Below are positions 33,640 through 43,740 of a DNA stretch of 64,000 nt, piece after piece. Location: the NCBI RefSeq assembly GCF_000005505.3, contig NC_016134.3:1178001-1242000 (forward strand). Direction: 5' to 3'. The first letter of the stretch is position 1, and every line of letters begins with the position of its first letter. A program made the position numbers and the translations under genes. The stretch comes from Brachypodium distachyon (Eukaryota > Streptophyta > Magnoliopsida > Poales > Poaceae). The notes below the pieces were generated by a model. That model was not told where the DNA came from, did not search any database, and was given only the letters and a program-made list of their open reading frames with translations.

Positions 33640-33751
33640 TTCAACTGACACCCAGTGTATCATATATATAGCTAGCAGTTGGGGCCGAAAGGGAAAAAAG
33701 AAAGAAAAAAAGAGATCAAGATCACAAGGGATCGAAGGATTAATTATAGAG

Positions 33752-33836
33752 TACTCCCTTCCTTCCTATGTACTTGTCGTGATTTTAGTGCAATTTGCAC
33801 TAAAATCACGGAAAGTATTTAGGAACGGAGGAATTA
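33752..33836. mobile_element. Very short Stowaway-type MITE
   Basis: TA-flanked, ~85 bp and almost perfectly fold-back: GTCGTGATTTTAGTGCAA meets TTGCACTAAAATCACGG at the centre. A half copy of the same family is at 24624. Confidence 0.75.
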
Positions 33837-33908
33837 TATACCACACCACACGAATGAAATGAAGTTGCACAGGGGTACATATATGATATATAGCTGTCCT
33901 GCTCCGAT

Positions 33909-34877
33909 TCATGGTGCCGGCGCCGGCGCCGGTGCCCCGGCGGGGGCGCCCAGCAGTTCCTCAGCATGGCAATCTCCTTGCCGGTTGACGTCGAATGACG
34001 TCTCGTCGAGCTGCGCGAGGCCCAGGGTGACGGAGCGGCACACGTAGCTCCGCGTCTTGGGCTCCGTCATCTTCCCCAGCGGGTAGGAGGCGACGCTGGA
34101 GCTGACACGCAGCACGACGCCGAACGCCGGCCTGCCGCGGTGCCTGTCCCAGATGTAGCCGAGCACGGCCGGGTCCGTGATCGTCACCCGCTTCTGCAGC
34201 GTGATGGCCGTCTGCGGCTGCACGGTGAAGTTGCTCAGCTGCAGCGTGGCGATGATCTCCTCCTTGTACGGCGGCCTGCTGGTGCTGGTGTCGGTGATGG
34301 TCACGACGGTGCTGTTGCAGTCGACCTTGGTGCGGCCGCCGGGGTTGTTGACGATGAGGATGACCCGGAGGTTCGTGGCCGTCGCCGCCTTCATCGTCAC
34401 CTGGGTCACCGGAGCCGAAGGAGGAGGCGGGGGGTTGTCGTCGTCGTCATTGAAATCGCTGCTCCCGCAGCCCAGGTAGCATCCCGGCCGGGTCCTCGGG
34501 TAAACCCCCCCAAAGCGGCCGCCGCCCTCGTCGACGCCAGCACCAAAACCGCGGTCTCGGTAGATCGTCGACGTGGCCGATAGTATTGGCACGTGGTCGC
34601 GGTCGAAAGTAAATGCCGAGCTGCTTCTTGTCTGAACCTCGGGCGTGTCGGTGTTCCAGAGGATGTCGGCGGCGACGTAGCCGTTGTTGACGGAGAGGCG
34701 GATGTCCTCGGACCGGAGCACGGCGCGGATCACCATGGAGATCACCGTCACGGCCAGCACGGTCACCATGCCGGCCGCCGCGTACCGCACCATGGCTAGG
34801 CACGGGAAGGGTGGTTTTCTTCTTCTACTATCATCATCCTCAACCACGCATGCAATCATATATTTCATGTCACTCAT
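33909..34877 (-). CDS. Large LEA2 / NHL-like membrane protein, copy B
   Basis: An intronless frame of 322 residues, paralogue of copy A (28799-29869) on the opposite strand. Matches: MSDMKYMIACVVE, PFPCLAMVRYAAAGMVTVLA (membrane segment), LRSEDIRLSVNNGYVAADIL, GCYLGCGS, NLRVILIVNNPGGRTKVDCN, TLQLSNFTV, YIWDRHRGRPAFGV, SYPLGKMTEPK and an APAPAPAP tail. The linker between the membrane segment and the LEA2 domain is unrelated in sequence and about 30 residues shorter, with an Asp/Pro run (DDDDNPPPPP). TATA (CTATATATAG) lies 55-60 bp upstream. The two genes face each other (convergent) across 4 kb of debris. Confidence 0.82.
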   Translation of the reverse strand: MSDMKYMIACVVEDDDSRRRKPPFPCLAMVRYAAAGMVTVLAVTVISMVIRAVLRSEDIRLSVNNGYVAADILWNTDTPEVQTRSSSAFTFDRDHVPILSATSTIYRDRGFGAGVDEGGGRFGGVYPRTRPGCYLGCGSSDFNDDDDNPPPPPSAPVTQVTMKAATATNLRVILIVNNPGGRTKVDCNSTVVTITDTSTSRPPYKEEIIATLQLSNFTVQPQTAITLQKRVTITDPAVLGYIWDRHRGRPAFGVVLRVSSSVASYPLGKMTEPKTRSYVCRSVTLGLAQLDETSFDVNRQGDCHAEELLGAPAGAPAPAPAP

Positions 34878-34930
34878 CTCTCTTAATTGCGTACGACCCT
34901 AGCTCGATCGCGTATCACCTAATTAACTAG

Positions 34931-34940
34931 CTATATATAG
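34931..34940 (-). promoter_or_regulatory. TATA box of large LEA2 copy B
   Basis: Palindromic CTATATATAG about 55 bp before the ATG at 34877. Confidence 0.55.
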
Positions 34941-35005
34941 ATCATCTATCACTGAATGCTTTGCACCTGGCGCTTTTCAAAGAAGCTGACACATGGCAAA
35001 TAAAC

Positions 35006-35135
35006 TACTCCCTCCGTCCAACAAAAAAAAATGTCTCAAATTTATCAAAATTTGGATGTATCTAGACATGACTTAGTGTATAATGCATTCAAATTTAGTA
35101 AAAGTTGAGACATTCTTTGTTGTACGGAGGAAGTA
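35006..35135. mobile_element. Stowaway-type MITE
   Basis: TA-flanked, 130 bp: CTCCCTCCGTCCAACAAAA at the left, CTTTGTTGTACGGAGGAAG at the right, inner TTGGATGTATCTAGACATGA. A close sister copy is at 41978-42105. Confidence 0.8.
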
Positions 35136-35218
35136 TCTCCGACAGTGGATGATCATATGTAACACAACATAAATTATATATTTCCCTAATTAAACATGCA
35201 TGTTCTACGTACGTACTA

Positions 35219-35790
35219 TCAAGTTGACTGAGTACCAAGCAACCGAGGATGCCAAGGAAAAGGAGAGATTTTGGAAGATCTTAGTTGATAGAAATCAAAG
35301 AGGCTTGCAATTTGGAATAAGAAAAGTAAAGAGGCATAAGTAAGATACTCGTCCCAAAAAAGAAGGATGTTGAGTATCAAATGATACATAGTAGTAGTAT
35401 ATGTACAGATACTAAGCAAAATGAAAAATTCCTCTCGGATAACTAAAAGCAAATTCCAGACACAGCTAGAGATGTGGGGAAGCATGGCAATTAATTTGTA
35501 AAATAAAAAAGTAGAAAGAAAGGGTAAAAAGTAGTAGTAGATGTAAAACAAACAAAGAAAGGTATAGACGTATAGTGATCAAATGATCATACTATAGGTA
35601 TCAGCGCTTTCACTTTCTATTAAATTTATACTTATATTATTAATCTTTTACTGTACTTTAAATTTATATATCTCTTGGTGCAGAGTGTTACGCGATTCTG
35701 TCTTCATTACCAGCTAGATGTCCAAATACTCCACGCAGTATAGCAGTATTACGTCTTCCAAATTAAGATGTTCTTGAAAGAAGGCATGCA
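35219..35790 (+). pseudogene. Third DUF594 5' end: promoter and start codon without the gene
   Basis: Read on the + strand this is the DUF594 upstream unit seen (reversed) at 23.1-24.6 and 40.7-42.3 kb: TTGCAATTTGGAATAA, AGCTAGAGATGTGGGGAAGC, TGATCAAATGATCAT, GCGCTTTCACTTTCTATTAA, CTCCACGCAGTA, then CTTCCAAATTAAG followed by ATG TTC TT at 35768. Both intact genes begin MFFL; here identity stops after about three codons, and the frame runs into unrelated sequence and a stop after 33 codons. It is a truncated, inverted third copy. Confidence 0.75.
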
Positions 35791-35816
35791 GCTCGCTAAA
35801 TTTAAACAGCAGCACC

Positions 35817-36083
35817 CCACGTATTCCCAATGTATTGTCTCTTATGTGTTGTCTCTTAACCCACAATAAATGTTAAGATACTATATCCTCGATGCATTGT
35901 CTCTTAAGTTGGTATCTAGAATAGCAGTTATTTAATAGTTTTGTGAGAGAAATCTAATGATTTTGTGTTGGTTTGCGTGAAAAGACGGTCGTTACTATAA
36001 GAGACAGTTTCATCATTAAAAGAGTGTTATGTCAGCAAAATGTCTAACATGACGTGCTAGAAGTCTAGCATTGGGAGTGGCCT
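35817..36083. mobile_element. Candidate MITE with CCCAATG ends
   Basis: The left end GTATTCCCAATGTA and the right end TAGCATTGGGAGTGG are imperfect inverted repeats, with GTCTCTTA repeated inside on the left and TAAGAGACAG on the right. Class not certain and no target duplication defined. Confidence 0.35.
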
Positions 36084-36429
36084 AATGTCGCCCAGCTGAT
36101 AATTAGTTAGGGCCTACTCCTACTTTGGAATGTGTGTATTTTTAAGTGGTATTCATGTGGTATTCATTTCAAAGCATCTTGTTCGACTGTTCCCTTCCCG
36201 GTCGATCACGGCATGCTCTAGCTTCAACTTTCGAAAAGCATTCTTAATAATCTTCTTTTTTTAGCGAAAGCATTCTTAATAATCGGGCTGAGGGATCAGG
36301 ATCCGGGGAGTTTGGGTTGGGGAATTGGGGATAGCAGGCTGTTTGGGATGAAGGCAGGCCGGTCGGCTGAATGAGCCAAACGCAGAAGGATGGGCTGAAA
36401 TTTTAAAATTAAAAAAAGAAAGATAAATG

Positions 36430-36783
36430 GACGGTGGCGTACCGGCCCGCGGGCTTGAGGCCGAGGCCTAGTTACGGCCCAGGAATAACGGGCCAGCACG
36501 GTCCATTTATAGTCGTGCCAGGCCGAACCCGTAGCGGGCCGGGCACGGTGGGCATGTGGTTTTTTTGAAAAAGCCCGGCCCGTTGTCCAGCAGCTATAGA
36601 CGCAGCCTACTTCAACACTCAACTACGCAATCTCACAAAACTTCCATCTCCAGCCTCTTGCTCCTGGAGCAACCGCGCAAACCCTTCTTCAGGCTCCCGG
36701 TCATGGCACGCGGGCTGCAGACTGCCGCAGCGGCCGCCGCCGTCACTCTCCCGTATTCTCGCTGGAGCGCCGCCGCCGCCAAG
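36430..36783 (+). CDS. Orphan first exon, Ala-rich N-terminus (unconfirmed gene)
   Basis: Repeated GGCCCG/GGGCCG motifs (36445-36545) lead into an ATG at 36703 and 27 codons, MARGLQTAAAAAAVTLPYSR then WSAAAAK, ending exactly at a donor (AAG|GTACG, 36783). The Ala/Arg-rich start could be a chloroplast or mitochondrial transit peptide. A possible next exon begins after CAATTGCAG at 37531 and stays in frame for 32 codons (SPTGSGTLLAPHVQVTLQ...). I do not recognise the protein. It may be a short gene or a truncated one ending against the DUF594 gene. Confidence 0.3.
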
Positions 36784-38105
36784 GTACGACTGCCAGCGGC
36801 AACTATCTCTTGCCCGTTTTCCGTGGAACAAGCAATTCGTCGAACACGTTGTGGGCGCCAAGAGAATGGTGCGATTTCGATTTCAAAATTCATATCAGAG
36901 GGTGAGGTTACAAGTACTAGTTGCATATTTCAGGACATGTTGGTCAGTTTTTAGTTTAATGGAGTGGATCCATGGATACCCCTTGGCCCTTGCCCTAGAG
37001 GAAGATGTGTTCCTTTCTTGTTTGCTGTCGGAACTGGAACGAGTGCGGTTCAGTTTAAACCTGAAACAATCAAAATTAACCATGGGAAGGCCAGAGTATC
37101 GCTACTTGTTTGTATTGGAAGCCTCTGTTGCATTGGCTACCTGATTCTGGCACTGGCACTATAAAGAGTCAATTTTATATTTTTGTCCATTTCATTCATT
37201 TGTGCCACACTATATGGGAAGCTGATATCCCCAAAAACTAATTACTGAATCATTCAATTCACATCGTGGTTAACTACTTCAACTCAAAAGCTGCTGCCAT
37301 TTATCTCTAACATCTGAATCAACTCTTGAAACGTCAGTGTTCATAGAGATTTACCCCTACGAATCAGCTTCACCGGAGGCTAGCTTTAAGTGGTAGGTAC
37401 TACTCCTACACCCATTAAATTTACAAGAATGTCAATGGCATGAGTGTGGTTATAATTCTACATCCTCTCATTTCACTGCATTTGTCTGTCATGTCAAAAA
37501 CCCTACGTGATTCCAATTGCAGAGTCCCACAGGTTCAGGAACATTGTTAGCTCCACATGTTCAGGTTACTCTGCAGAAGCACTATCTCAAGCGGACCTGG
37601 AGATGTTTCAAGTGCTAATGACGATCTGACCTTGAGGCTTGTATCGATGCTGTTTCAGGTGCGCAAATTCTTCTCTCTGGCTACTGGGTCTGGTCTGGCC
37701 CTGATATAGATGATGTTGTGGTCATGTTCAGGCCATTCTGCAAAGAATTGTCTGACAATTTTTTGAGGCTTGGCTAGGTTATTTATCTGGCATTTAAAAA
37801 TAATTTACTCTCAATCATCCACCTTTTTTGAGGCAATCTCAATCATCCACCTTATTAGGTTGTTTTTTAAAGGAGGGCATGTCCCTGGACCTTAATAGGT
37901 ATAAATAACTCCAATGCAATATGTTTACATCAATTTAGGGACATAGCTTCTTTTGAGATGGATTAGTGTGCAAACGCAAGCCTGAAAGTTAACATGTCGC
38001 GGGAAGACTTAACACTGAAACGTAATTTATTGCCAGAAACATGATCCATCTAATCGATGCAGCACGGCATCGATCCAAAGAGACGAAGGGCATGTCGATC
38101 GATCT
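36784..38105. other. Spacer 3' of DUF594 copy 2
   Basis: AT-rich. Apart from the possible exon at 37531 nothing coding is recognised. Confidence 0.35.
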
Positions 38106-40652
38106 CTATGGTTCCAAGTTACGACGTGCAGCCTCCCATGGTGCAATGGCCGGCCTGGTTATGCCAGTGTGGGTGCAGAGTGCCCAGAGCACGGTGATGA
38201 ACTTGCCCCCATGCGCCAATGCCTCCTTGTGCGCCTTCATGTGCAGCTCGCCGCCCGACGGAGCCACGTACACCATGAGCTCCGTCCAAAGGTCGGCCAG
38301 CAGCTCCCACACATGATCCTCCTCTTGCTTTGCCATCTCCACCAGTGTTTTCCCCAGCTTTGCCGCCTTTTGCACCATCGCCGCCGCCGTCGCCACCGAC
38401 GATGAATTGATCTCCTTGTTTGCCGTCTCGCTCAGCAGCTTGTTGTACCGGGCGCCTGGAGACGACATGCGGTACCTCAAACAGCCTCCTAGCTCCTTCT
38501 TCAGCTCTTGTTGCATCTCGTTGTACACACGCGATGTCCCATCTTTGTTGTCTGGGAGCAGCTCTGGGTAATGGGCCACCAGGTAAGCACAGTACCCGGA
38601 CAGCGCCGCCGCCACATTGCGATGCCGATGCCCGTGCCGACGAGCTCGGCCTCCTGTCGGCATCGGGCACTTGAATTCTAGAATGCTGGTGGCGACGTGC
38701 CAGGTGATGATAACCTCAGCGACGCTCTTGCTCTCACATTGTGACGACAGCCGTGAGGCGCTGCTGTTCAGCCGGTGGTCGTGCTTCTCCAACTGCAGAG
38801 TGGACCAGCCGTTGCTGAGTGGGCGGGAAGCGCTAGCCGTGTGGGCATCCATTAGGTATTCCATGATTGACTTCTTCACTTCCATGGGCACTACCGTAGT
38901 ATTAGTATTAGGCCTCATCATCATGCAGGCGTAAGATCGGCCGCCGGTGAACCCAAGCATGGAGAATTGCTTGAAATAAAGGTTCCGGTGGCTCATCTTA
39001 CTCCGTACCCATAGGATCGAGCGGATGAGTCTGCTTAAGAATGAGATGCTACGGCTGTCATGCGGCTCACACCAGTGGCGCTTGGCGGCGGTATACTTGC
39101 AGAGCAGTGACACCATGAGCCAGTTGGAGAGGATGAAGACAAGGTACTCCCAGAGTTCCTCGTAGAGGAAGGTGAGCAGGAGCAGCATGGTGATTGCTAG
39201 ATCGACGATGCTGAAGAGCGCCTCCGGTGACTTGCTGATTCTTTTCAGGAGGCATACGGCCAACTTCATGGTGCCGGTGGATATGATGTAGTTGTCATTG
39301 GTGATGCTTTGGTACGCATAGACCACGTCCCCGTTGCCACAGAGGACGAAAGTCAGGAGGCAGAAGGCCAGCACTAGGATTGGAAACAGGATGTAGTTTG
39401 TAAAGAAGAAGAATGGGTTGGACAGCACAACGGGCAGAACGGAGTGGTAGTACTCACAGAGGAACTGGATCTCCTCGTCGAACACTTGGAACAGGGCAAC
39501 TGCGACCACCATGCCTTTCTGATCCTCCTTGCGCTCCACGTCCAAATGCAATAACTCATCTTCTTGGTGGCTGCCGGCTGTTGACGACGACAATGCAGCC
39601 TCAGCTTCTTCCAGCAGCTGCTTGCGCAGACCTTTGAAGATGAGGCTCCGGCAGTTGCAGGTTTCATCATCGGTGATAGGGGGGAGGTCCTCGAATCTTC
39701 GACGCATCAGCTTGTAGAGTGCGAAGGAGAGGCATAGCCTTTTAAGCATTGAGTCTTGTTCGACTCGGTCTTCCTTGTCGCCGTAGTCTGCGAGCCTCCA
39801 AACATCACCAACTGTAACAATGGTGTTGTTCTTTAGCTCGATTTCGTAGCCGTTAGGGCCAGCCTTCACCTCCAAGTCCTCTTCTCCCATCAAGGCGTAC
39901 TTGCACCTCCTCAACAGCTCAACTCCATCTGCTCCCTCATCAATGACCCCGGCCTGATGCTGATTATCTTGCTCTTGCCACATTATCTGGGCCATGTACG
40001 AGCTGAGCAGCTCGGCGTTCTTGCCATAGGCCAAGGAACGCCTGAGCAGCTCATTGATGGCGAGCCTCTGGAGAAACTTGGCAGCACCGAGGACCCATAA
40101 GATTCCATAGACCGCCTTCTTGCCGGTGCTTCTGAGGTTGTAGAATACAAGGTAGCCCAGCCAAGCGATCCGGGAAGCGCGATCGATGGTGCTGGTGTAG
40201 GACTTGACAGCCTCGTTCACCAAGATGGCCTCCACTTTCTTGCGGAGGAGTTCCACCAGAAGCATCCACATGAGGATGGTCCGAGCACGCAGCGACAGCT
40301 CGGTACCCAGCTGGCTGTAATAACTGGAGCTATCGGTGTTGCCAACAACCAAGGCGGCAGCCTCGTTCTTGGCCTCGGAGAAGAGGTAGGACATGACGGG
40401 GAGGAAGAGGGACAGCGAGGTGGAGAGGAAGAGGCGGACACTGGGGTTGAGGATGGCGCTCAGATCGGACAGACGGCTGAAGAGATTGAGGCTGAAGAAG
40501 AGAGCGGCGAGCATGAACATGACGACCGAGGTGAGCACCATGGTGGCCTCATTTGTCTGGTCTGTGTAAGAGGAAGTGAGATTGTATATGAAATGATTTT
40601 GTACGGTATCACAGGATGTGTTAGCATATGAGCTATTGGCGAGGAAGAACAT
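38106..40652 (-). CDS. DUF4220/DUF594 multi-pass membrane protein, copy 2
   Basis: A single exon of 848 residues, paralogue of 20504-23041 with the same architecture: extracytoplasmic-looking N-terminus (NSSYANTSC...), DUF4220 membrane region, charged central loop, second membrane block, and a DUF594 end at LWALCTHTGITR. Residues ~26-230 differ from copy 1 at only about four positions. The first 25 residues and the C-terminal 600 differ much more, including a small insertion (SSVATAAAMVQ) near residue 760. Start and leader (CTTCCAAATTAAG before ATG) are the same as copy 1. No inactivating change was seen. Function unknown. It is followed upstream by the small LEA2 copy 2, repeating the order of the first cassette. 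Confidence 0.88.
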   Translation of the reverse strand: MFFLANSSYANTSCDTVQNHFIYNLTSSYTDQTNEATMVLTSVVMFMLAALFFSLNLFSRLSDLSAILNPSVRLFLSTSLSLFLPVMSYLFSEAKNEAAALVVGNTDSSSYYSQLGTELSLRARTILMWMLLVELLRKKVEAILVNEAVKSYTSTIDRASRIAWLGYLVFYNLRSTGKKAVYGILWVLGAAKFLQRLAINELLRRSLAYGKNAELLSSYMAQIMWQEQDNQHQAGVIDEGADGVELLRRCKYALMGEEDLEVKAGPNGYEIELKNNTIVTVGDVWRLADYGDKEDRVEQDSMLKRLCLSFALYKLMRRRFEDLPPITDDETCNCRSLIFKGLRKQLLEEAEAALSSSTAGSHQEDELLHLDVERKEDQKGMVVAVALFQVFDEEIQFLCEYYHSVLPVVLSNPFFFFTNYILFPILVLAFCLLTFVLCGNGDVVYAYQSITNDNYIISTGTMKLAVCLLKRISKSPEALFSIVDLAITMLLLLTFLYEELWEYLVFILSNWLMVSLLCKYTAAKRHWCEPHDSRSISFLSRLIRSILWVRSKMSHRNLYFKQFSMLGFTGGRSYACMMMRPNTNTTVVPMEVKKSIMEYLMDAHTASASRPLSNGWSTLQLEKHDHRLNSSASRLSSQCESKSVAEVIITWHVATSILEFKCPMPTGGRARRHGHRHRNVAAALSGYCAYLVAHYPELLPDNKDGTSRVYNEMQQELKKELGGCLRYRMSSPGARYNKLLSETANKEINSSSVATAAAMVQKAAKLGKTLVEMAKQEEDHVWELLADLWTELMVYVAPSGGELHMKAHKEALAHGGKFITVLWALCTHTGITRPAIAPWEAARRNLEP

Positions 40653-40710
40653 CTTAATTTGGAAGACGTAGTACTGCTACTGCGTGGAGGGACGTAGTGC
40701 ATGGATTCTT

Positions 40711-40722
40711 CATATATATAAC
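40711..40722 (-). promoter_or_regulatory. TATA box of DUF594 copy 2
   Basis: Minus-strand GTTATATATATG about 60 bp upstream of the ATG at 40652. Confidence 0.5.
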
Positions 40723-40788
40723 AGCTTCTGGTTGCATACATATGTATGTATATATGCTAGTAATGAACACAGAATCGCATGAGCACCA

Positions 40789-42330
40789 AGATATATAACT
40801 TTAATAGAAAGTGAAAGCGCTGGTATAGTCTCTTATGGCATGATCATTTGATCAATACCTTTCTTCTTTGTTTTGTCTCTACTTTTGTTTTTTCAAATCA
40901 CAAGGCTTCCCCCACATCTCTCTAGCTGCAATTGTCATTCCTTAGTATATACTATGTATATATATATATATATACTGCATGTGTCATCTGATCAACATAT
41001 CCTTCTTTTTCTTCTTTTGTGAGGAATATGTCTTTCTTGTCTCCTCTCCCTCTTTATTGTCTTTATTCCAAATTGCAACGCTCTTTAATTTGTATACAGA
41101 TCTCCCAATATCTCAGGTGGAATTTGCTTTTGGTTCGTCCGAGAGGAATATTAATTTGTCATGTTTACACTACTGCCTTTGCTGGTTTGATCATTTCATG
41201 AACTTTATTCCACCAAATAAACATACGCGATAAGTTGGGCCACTGCGGGGATGCACCGACCTAGTCGGAGACAACCCGGGTCCAGAAGAAAACCTTGTGG
41301 GTTATTTGGAAATGAGTAACACAGGTTCCTCCTGTACAAGACCAGGAAAACCTTCCCGGCGGATCAATGGGTCTTTGCACTTAGGTCATTACTTCGTGGT
41401 CAAGTCCTTTCTTGATTTGTTTGACTTTCTGACTAGCTTATGTGGCTTGTTTTCGAGGAGATAGCTTATGTGGCTTGACCAAACTTGTTGGCATGTTGAC
41501 GAAAGAAGACTCTTTTAGTGACTTGGTCTCTCTCCGTGGATAAAGGACCCAACCTATTGGGATTTATTTATACACCAACTGTATATAAATTTAAAGGAAA
41601 GTAAAAGCGTTCATATATTACCATATGGCAATGATCATTTGATCAATACCTTCTTTGTTTTGTCTCTACTTTTCCTTTTGCAAACTGCCAGGCTTCCCTG
41701 ACATCTCTAACTGAAGTTTGCTTTTAGTTGATCTGATCAACATCCTTTCTTTTGTGAGGAATATATCTTTCTTCTTCCCACTGCCTTCTTATCTTTATTC
41801 CAAATTGCAAACATTTCTAGGTGGAATTTGTCATGTTCACGCCACTGCATTTGCTGGTTTTATCCTTCCTTCTTTTCTTTCTTTTTTTGTGAAAAGGGAA
41901 CCGGTGGGATGAGAAGCTAACATCTATTGTGTCATAATAACATCATATTACTAGAAATACGGTTGGTCAATGTTTGGTACTCCATCCGTCCAACAAAACA
42001 TGTCTCAAGTTTGTCAAAATTTGGATGTATCTAGACATGACTTAGTGTATAGATGCATTTAAATTTAATTAAAATTGAGACGCCCTTTGTTGGACAGAGG
42101 GAGTATAAAATTTCGTGCTTGCCTGATATATTTGGAAGGACCAAAGTAACAGTGTAGCACGTTTTTGAGCTATTGGCAAGGAAGATCATTTAGCAGTGTA
42201 GCTCTTTATTACTGTGTATCAAACTCTCCCAACATCCGTATGTGGAATTTGCTTTTGTTGGTTCATCCTAGAGGAATATTTCTCATATTAAGGCTACTGC
42301 ACTTGCTGGTTTGGTCATTCATTCAACATG
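40789..42330 (-). repeat. Three tandem copies of the DUF594 upstream unit
   Basis: Copies at about 40789-41210, 41588-41880 and (partial) 42190-42330 share GTGAAAGCG / GTAAAAGCG, TGATCATTTGATCAATACCT, TTTGTTTTGTCTCTACTTTT, CTTTATTCCAAATTGCAA, GGTGGAATTTGCTTTTGG and TTTGCTGGTTTGATC. A (TA)n run at 40956-40976 interrupts the first. Between the copies sits unrelated sequence and a MITE at 41978. Each repeat could be the leftover promoter of a lost tandem gene. Confidence 0.7.
41978..42105. mobile_element. Stowaway-type MITE
   Basis: TA-flanked, 128 bp: CTCCATCCGTCCAACAAAAC and CTTTGTTGGACAGAGGGAG. Nearly the same sequence as the copy at 35006-35135. Confidence 0.8.
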
Positions 42331-42728
42331 ATATTTTCTTTGGCTAGGATATTCTCCTAGAGTTCTACGTTAGAAAAAGATAACATGCAAAAAAATGATG
42401 GAAGGTGCATGTATTGAAGGGGGGAAATCTGACGCGGTTGGTTTCTGCAGTGCTAAAATATACTGGATCGAGATCATTAAATCATGGAGTTGCTGGTGTC
42501 GATCGAGTGATAGAGAGATGCGGGGTATTACTGAACGCAGCACAACTGTACAACAGGGATAAATTAACAAGATAACTGCAAACATAGATTGTTTCCAGGA
42601 GACTCTCGATGTGTAATGATGTCGTGTAATTAATTGCGTAATCAGTTTCCGCGAAAAGAGACATCTAGTCATTAAACTTTTTTCATACGCATTTCGTTCC
42701 TTGATCTGTAATCTGGGGACTACAACTG

Positions 42729-42786
42729 TAGCTCTCCGTTTGTTTTTATACAAGATGTACTGGAAAATCAAACGGAGGGAGTGTTA
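42729..42786. mobile_element. Minimal Stowaway-like fold-back
   Basis: About 58 bp: GCTCTCCGTTTGTTTTT and AAAATCAAACGGAGGGAG form a hairpin with almost no internal sequence. Confidence 0.45.
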
Positions 42787-42929
42787 CTTACTGAACGTAT
42801 TAGAGCTGTACAACAAACATGGATAATTCCAAACATACAAGTCAAATAGCGGCGACACACAAAATCACACTGATCCCCGGCCGGAAGACCGTAGCAGATG
42901 CATTTGGCACTATGGATCAAAAATCTGAA

Positions 42930-43595
42930 TCAGTCTTGCGTACAGTTGAAGACCGTAGTATTAGCGTTCCTACCAAAGCTGACCTGCGAGCAGGACGCCC
43001 TCACGTCGTAGGACCTGGTGCTGATCCCTGATCCGGCCTTGAACCACACCTTGGCTATCACCATCACCGTGCAGCTGGACCAGTCCGTGTTGTTCGCCGT
43101 CGACCTGGTCGCTGGCGGGCTGATCGCCGGAGCCTGTCCGACGGGCAGCGGCTGCTGTTGCTGCTGGTTGTTGTTGTTGTTGGTGGTGGTGGGGACGACT
43201 TGTTTGGACTGCCAGTACTCCGCACAAACGTTCATCTGTGTCTCGCTGTCCGGCGGCGTCCTCCCGTCCGGCAGTGCCGTCGTCCTGTCGACGAGCGCCG
43301 GCACCCACACCGTCGGGCTGTACCATATCTCGGCATCGAGAGTGCCGTAGAGCACCGCCATGCGCGGGCTGCTGTTGTGCGCCACCAGGGTGAAGTTGTA
43401 GAACTGGGTGTCCTCGGATTTGCCGGCGATGGTGTTGGTGACGGAGAAGGAGATGCGCGCCGGGGCGAGGCTGATGGAGATGCCGGCCGTGAGGGTGACG
43501 GCCACCAGGCCTCCCAGCAAGGTTGCGAGTATGATTTGCTTGTGGCTCCATTTGCAGGGAGAACGGATGTGAAATTTGCAAATCGCCATTGGCAT
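42930..43595 (-). CDS. Small LEA2 / NDR1-HIN1-like membrane protein, copy 2
   Basis: An intronless frame. The best start is the ATG at 43595 (MPMAICKFHIRSP..., 221 residues), with 43589 as an alternative. Paralogue of 25820-26491: KWSHKQIILATLLGGLVAVT membrane segment, ARISFSVTNTIAGKSEDTQF, FYNFTLVAHNSSPRMAVLYG, WYSPTVWVPALVDRT, VMVIAKVWFK, SCSQVSFGRNANTTVFNC. The loop before the last strands differs: here it is a run of Thr, Asn and Gln (TTTNNNNNQQQQQP) encoded by a CAA/AAC microsatellite, where copy 1 has a Gly/Lys/Pro loop. Multiple N-glycosylation sequons. Same TATA as copy 1. Role unknown. Confidence 0.85.
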   Translation of the reverse strand: MPMAICKFHIRSPCKWSHKQIILATLLGGLVAVTLTAGISISLAPARISFSVTNTIAGKSEDTQFYNFTLVAHNSSPRMAVLYGTLDAEIWYSPTVWVPALVDRTTALPDGRTPPDSETQMNVCAEYWQSKQVVPTTTNNNNNQQQQQPLPVGQAPAISPPATRSTANNTDWSSCTVMVIAKVWFKAGSGISTRSYDVRASCSQVSFGRNANTTVFNCTQD

Positions 43596-43667
43596 CGTAT
43601 GCAAGCAAAGCAAAGCTGTTTGTCCTTGTCGGTGTCGGCAGGCAGGGGCTGCATTAGCTAGCTACTC

Positions 43668-43675
43668 CTATATAG
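43668..43675 (-). promoter_or_regulatory. TATA box of small LEA2 copy 2
   Basis: CTATATAG within a 20 bp block identical to the one before copy 1. Confidence 0.6.
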
Positions 43676-43740
43676 TAGGGTACTAGTAATAATAAACGGA
43701 AACATGGATGCTGCACCCGTTGTTGATGGTGATGGTTGCT

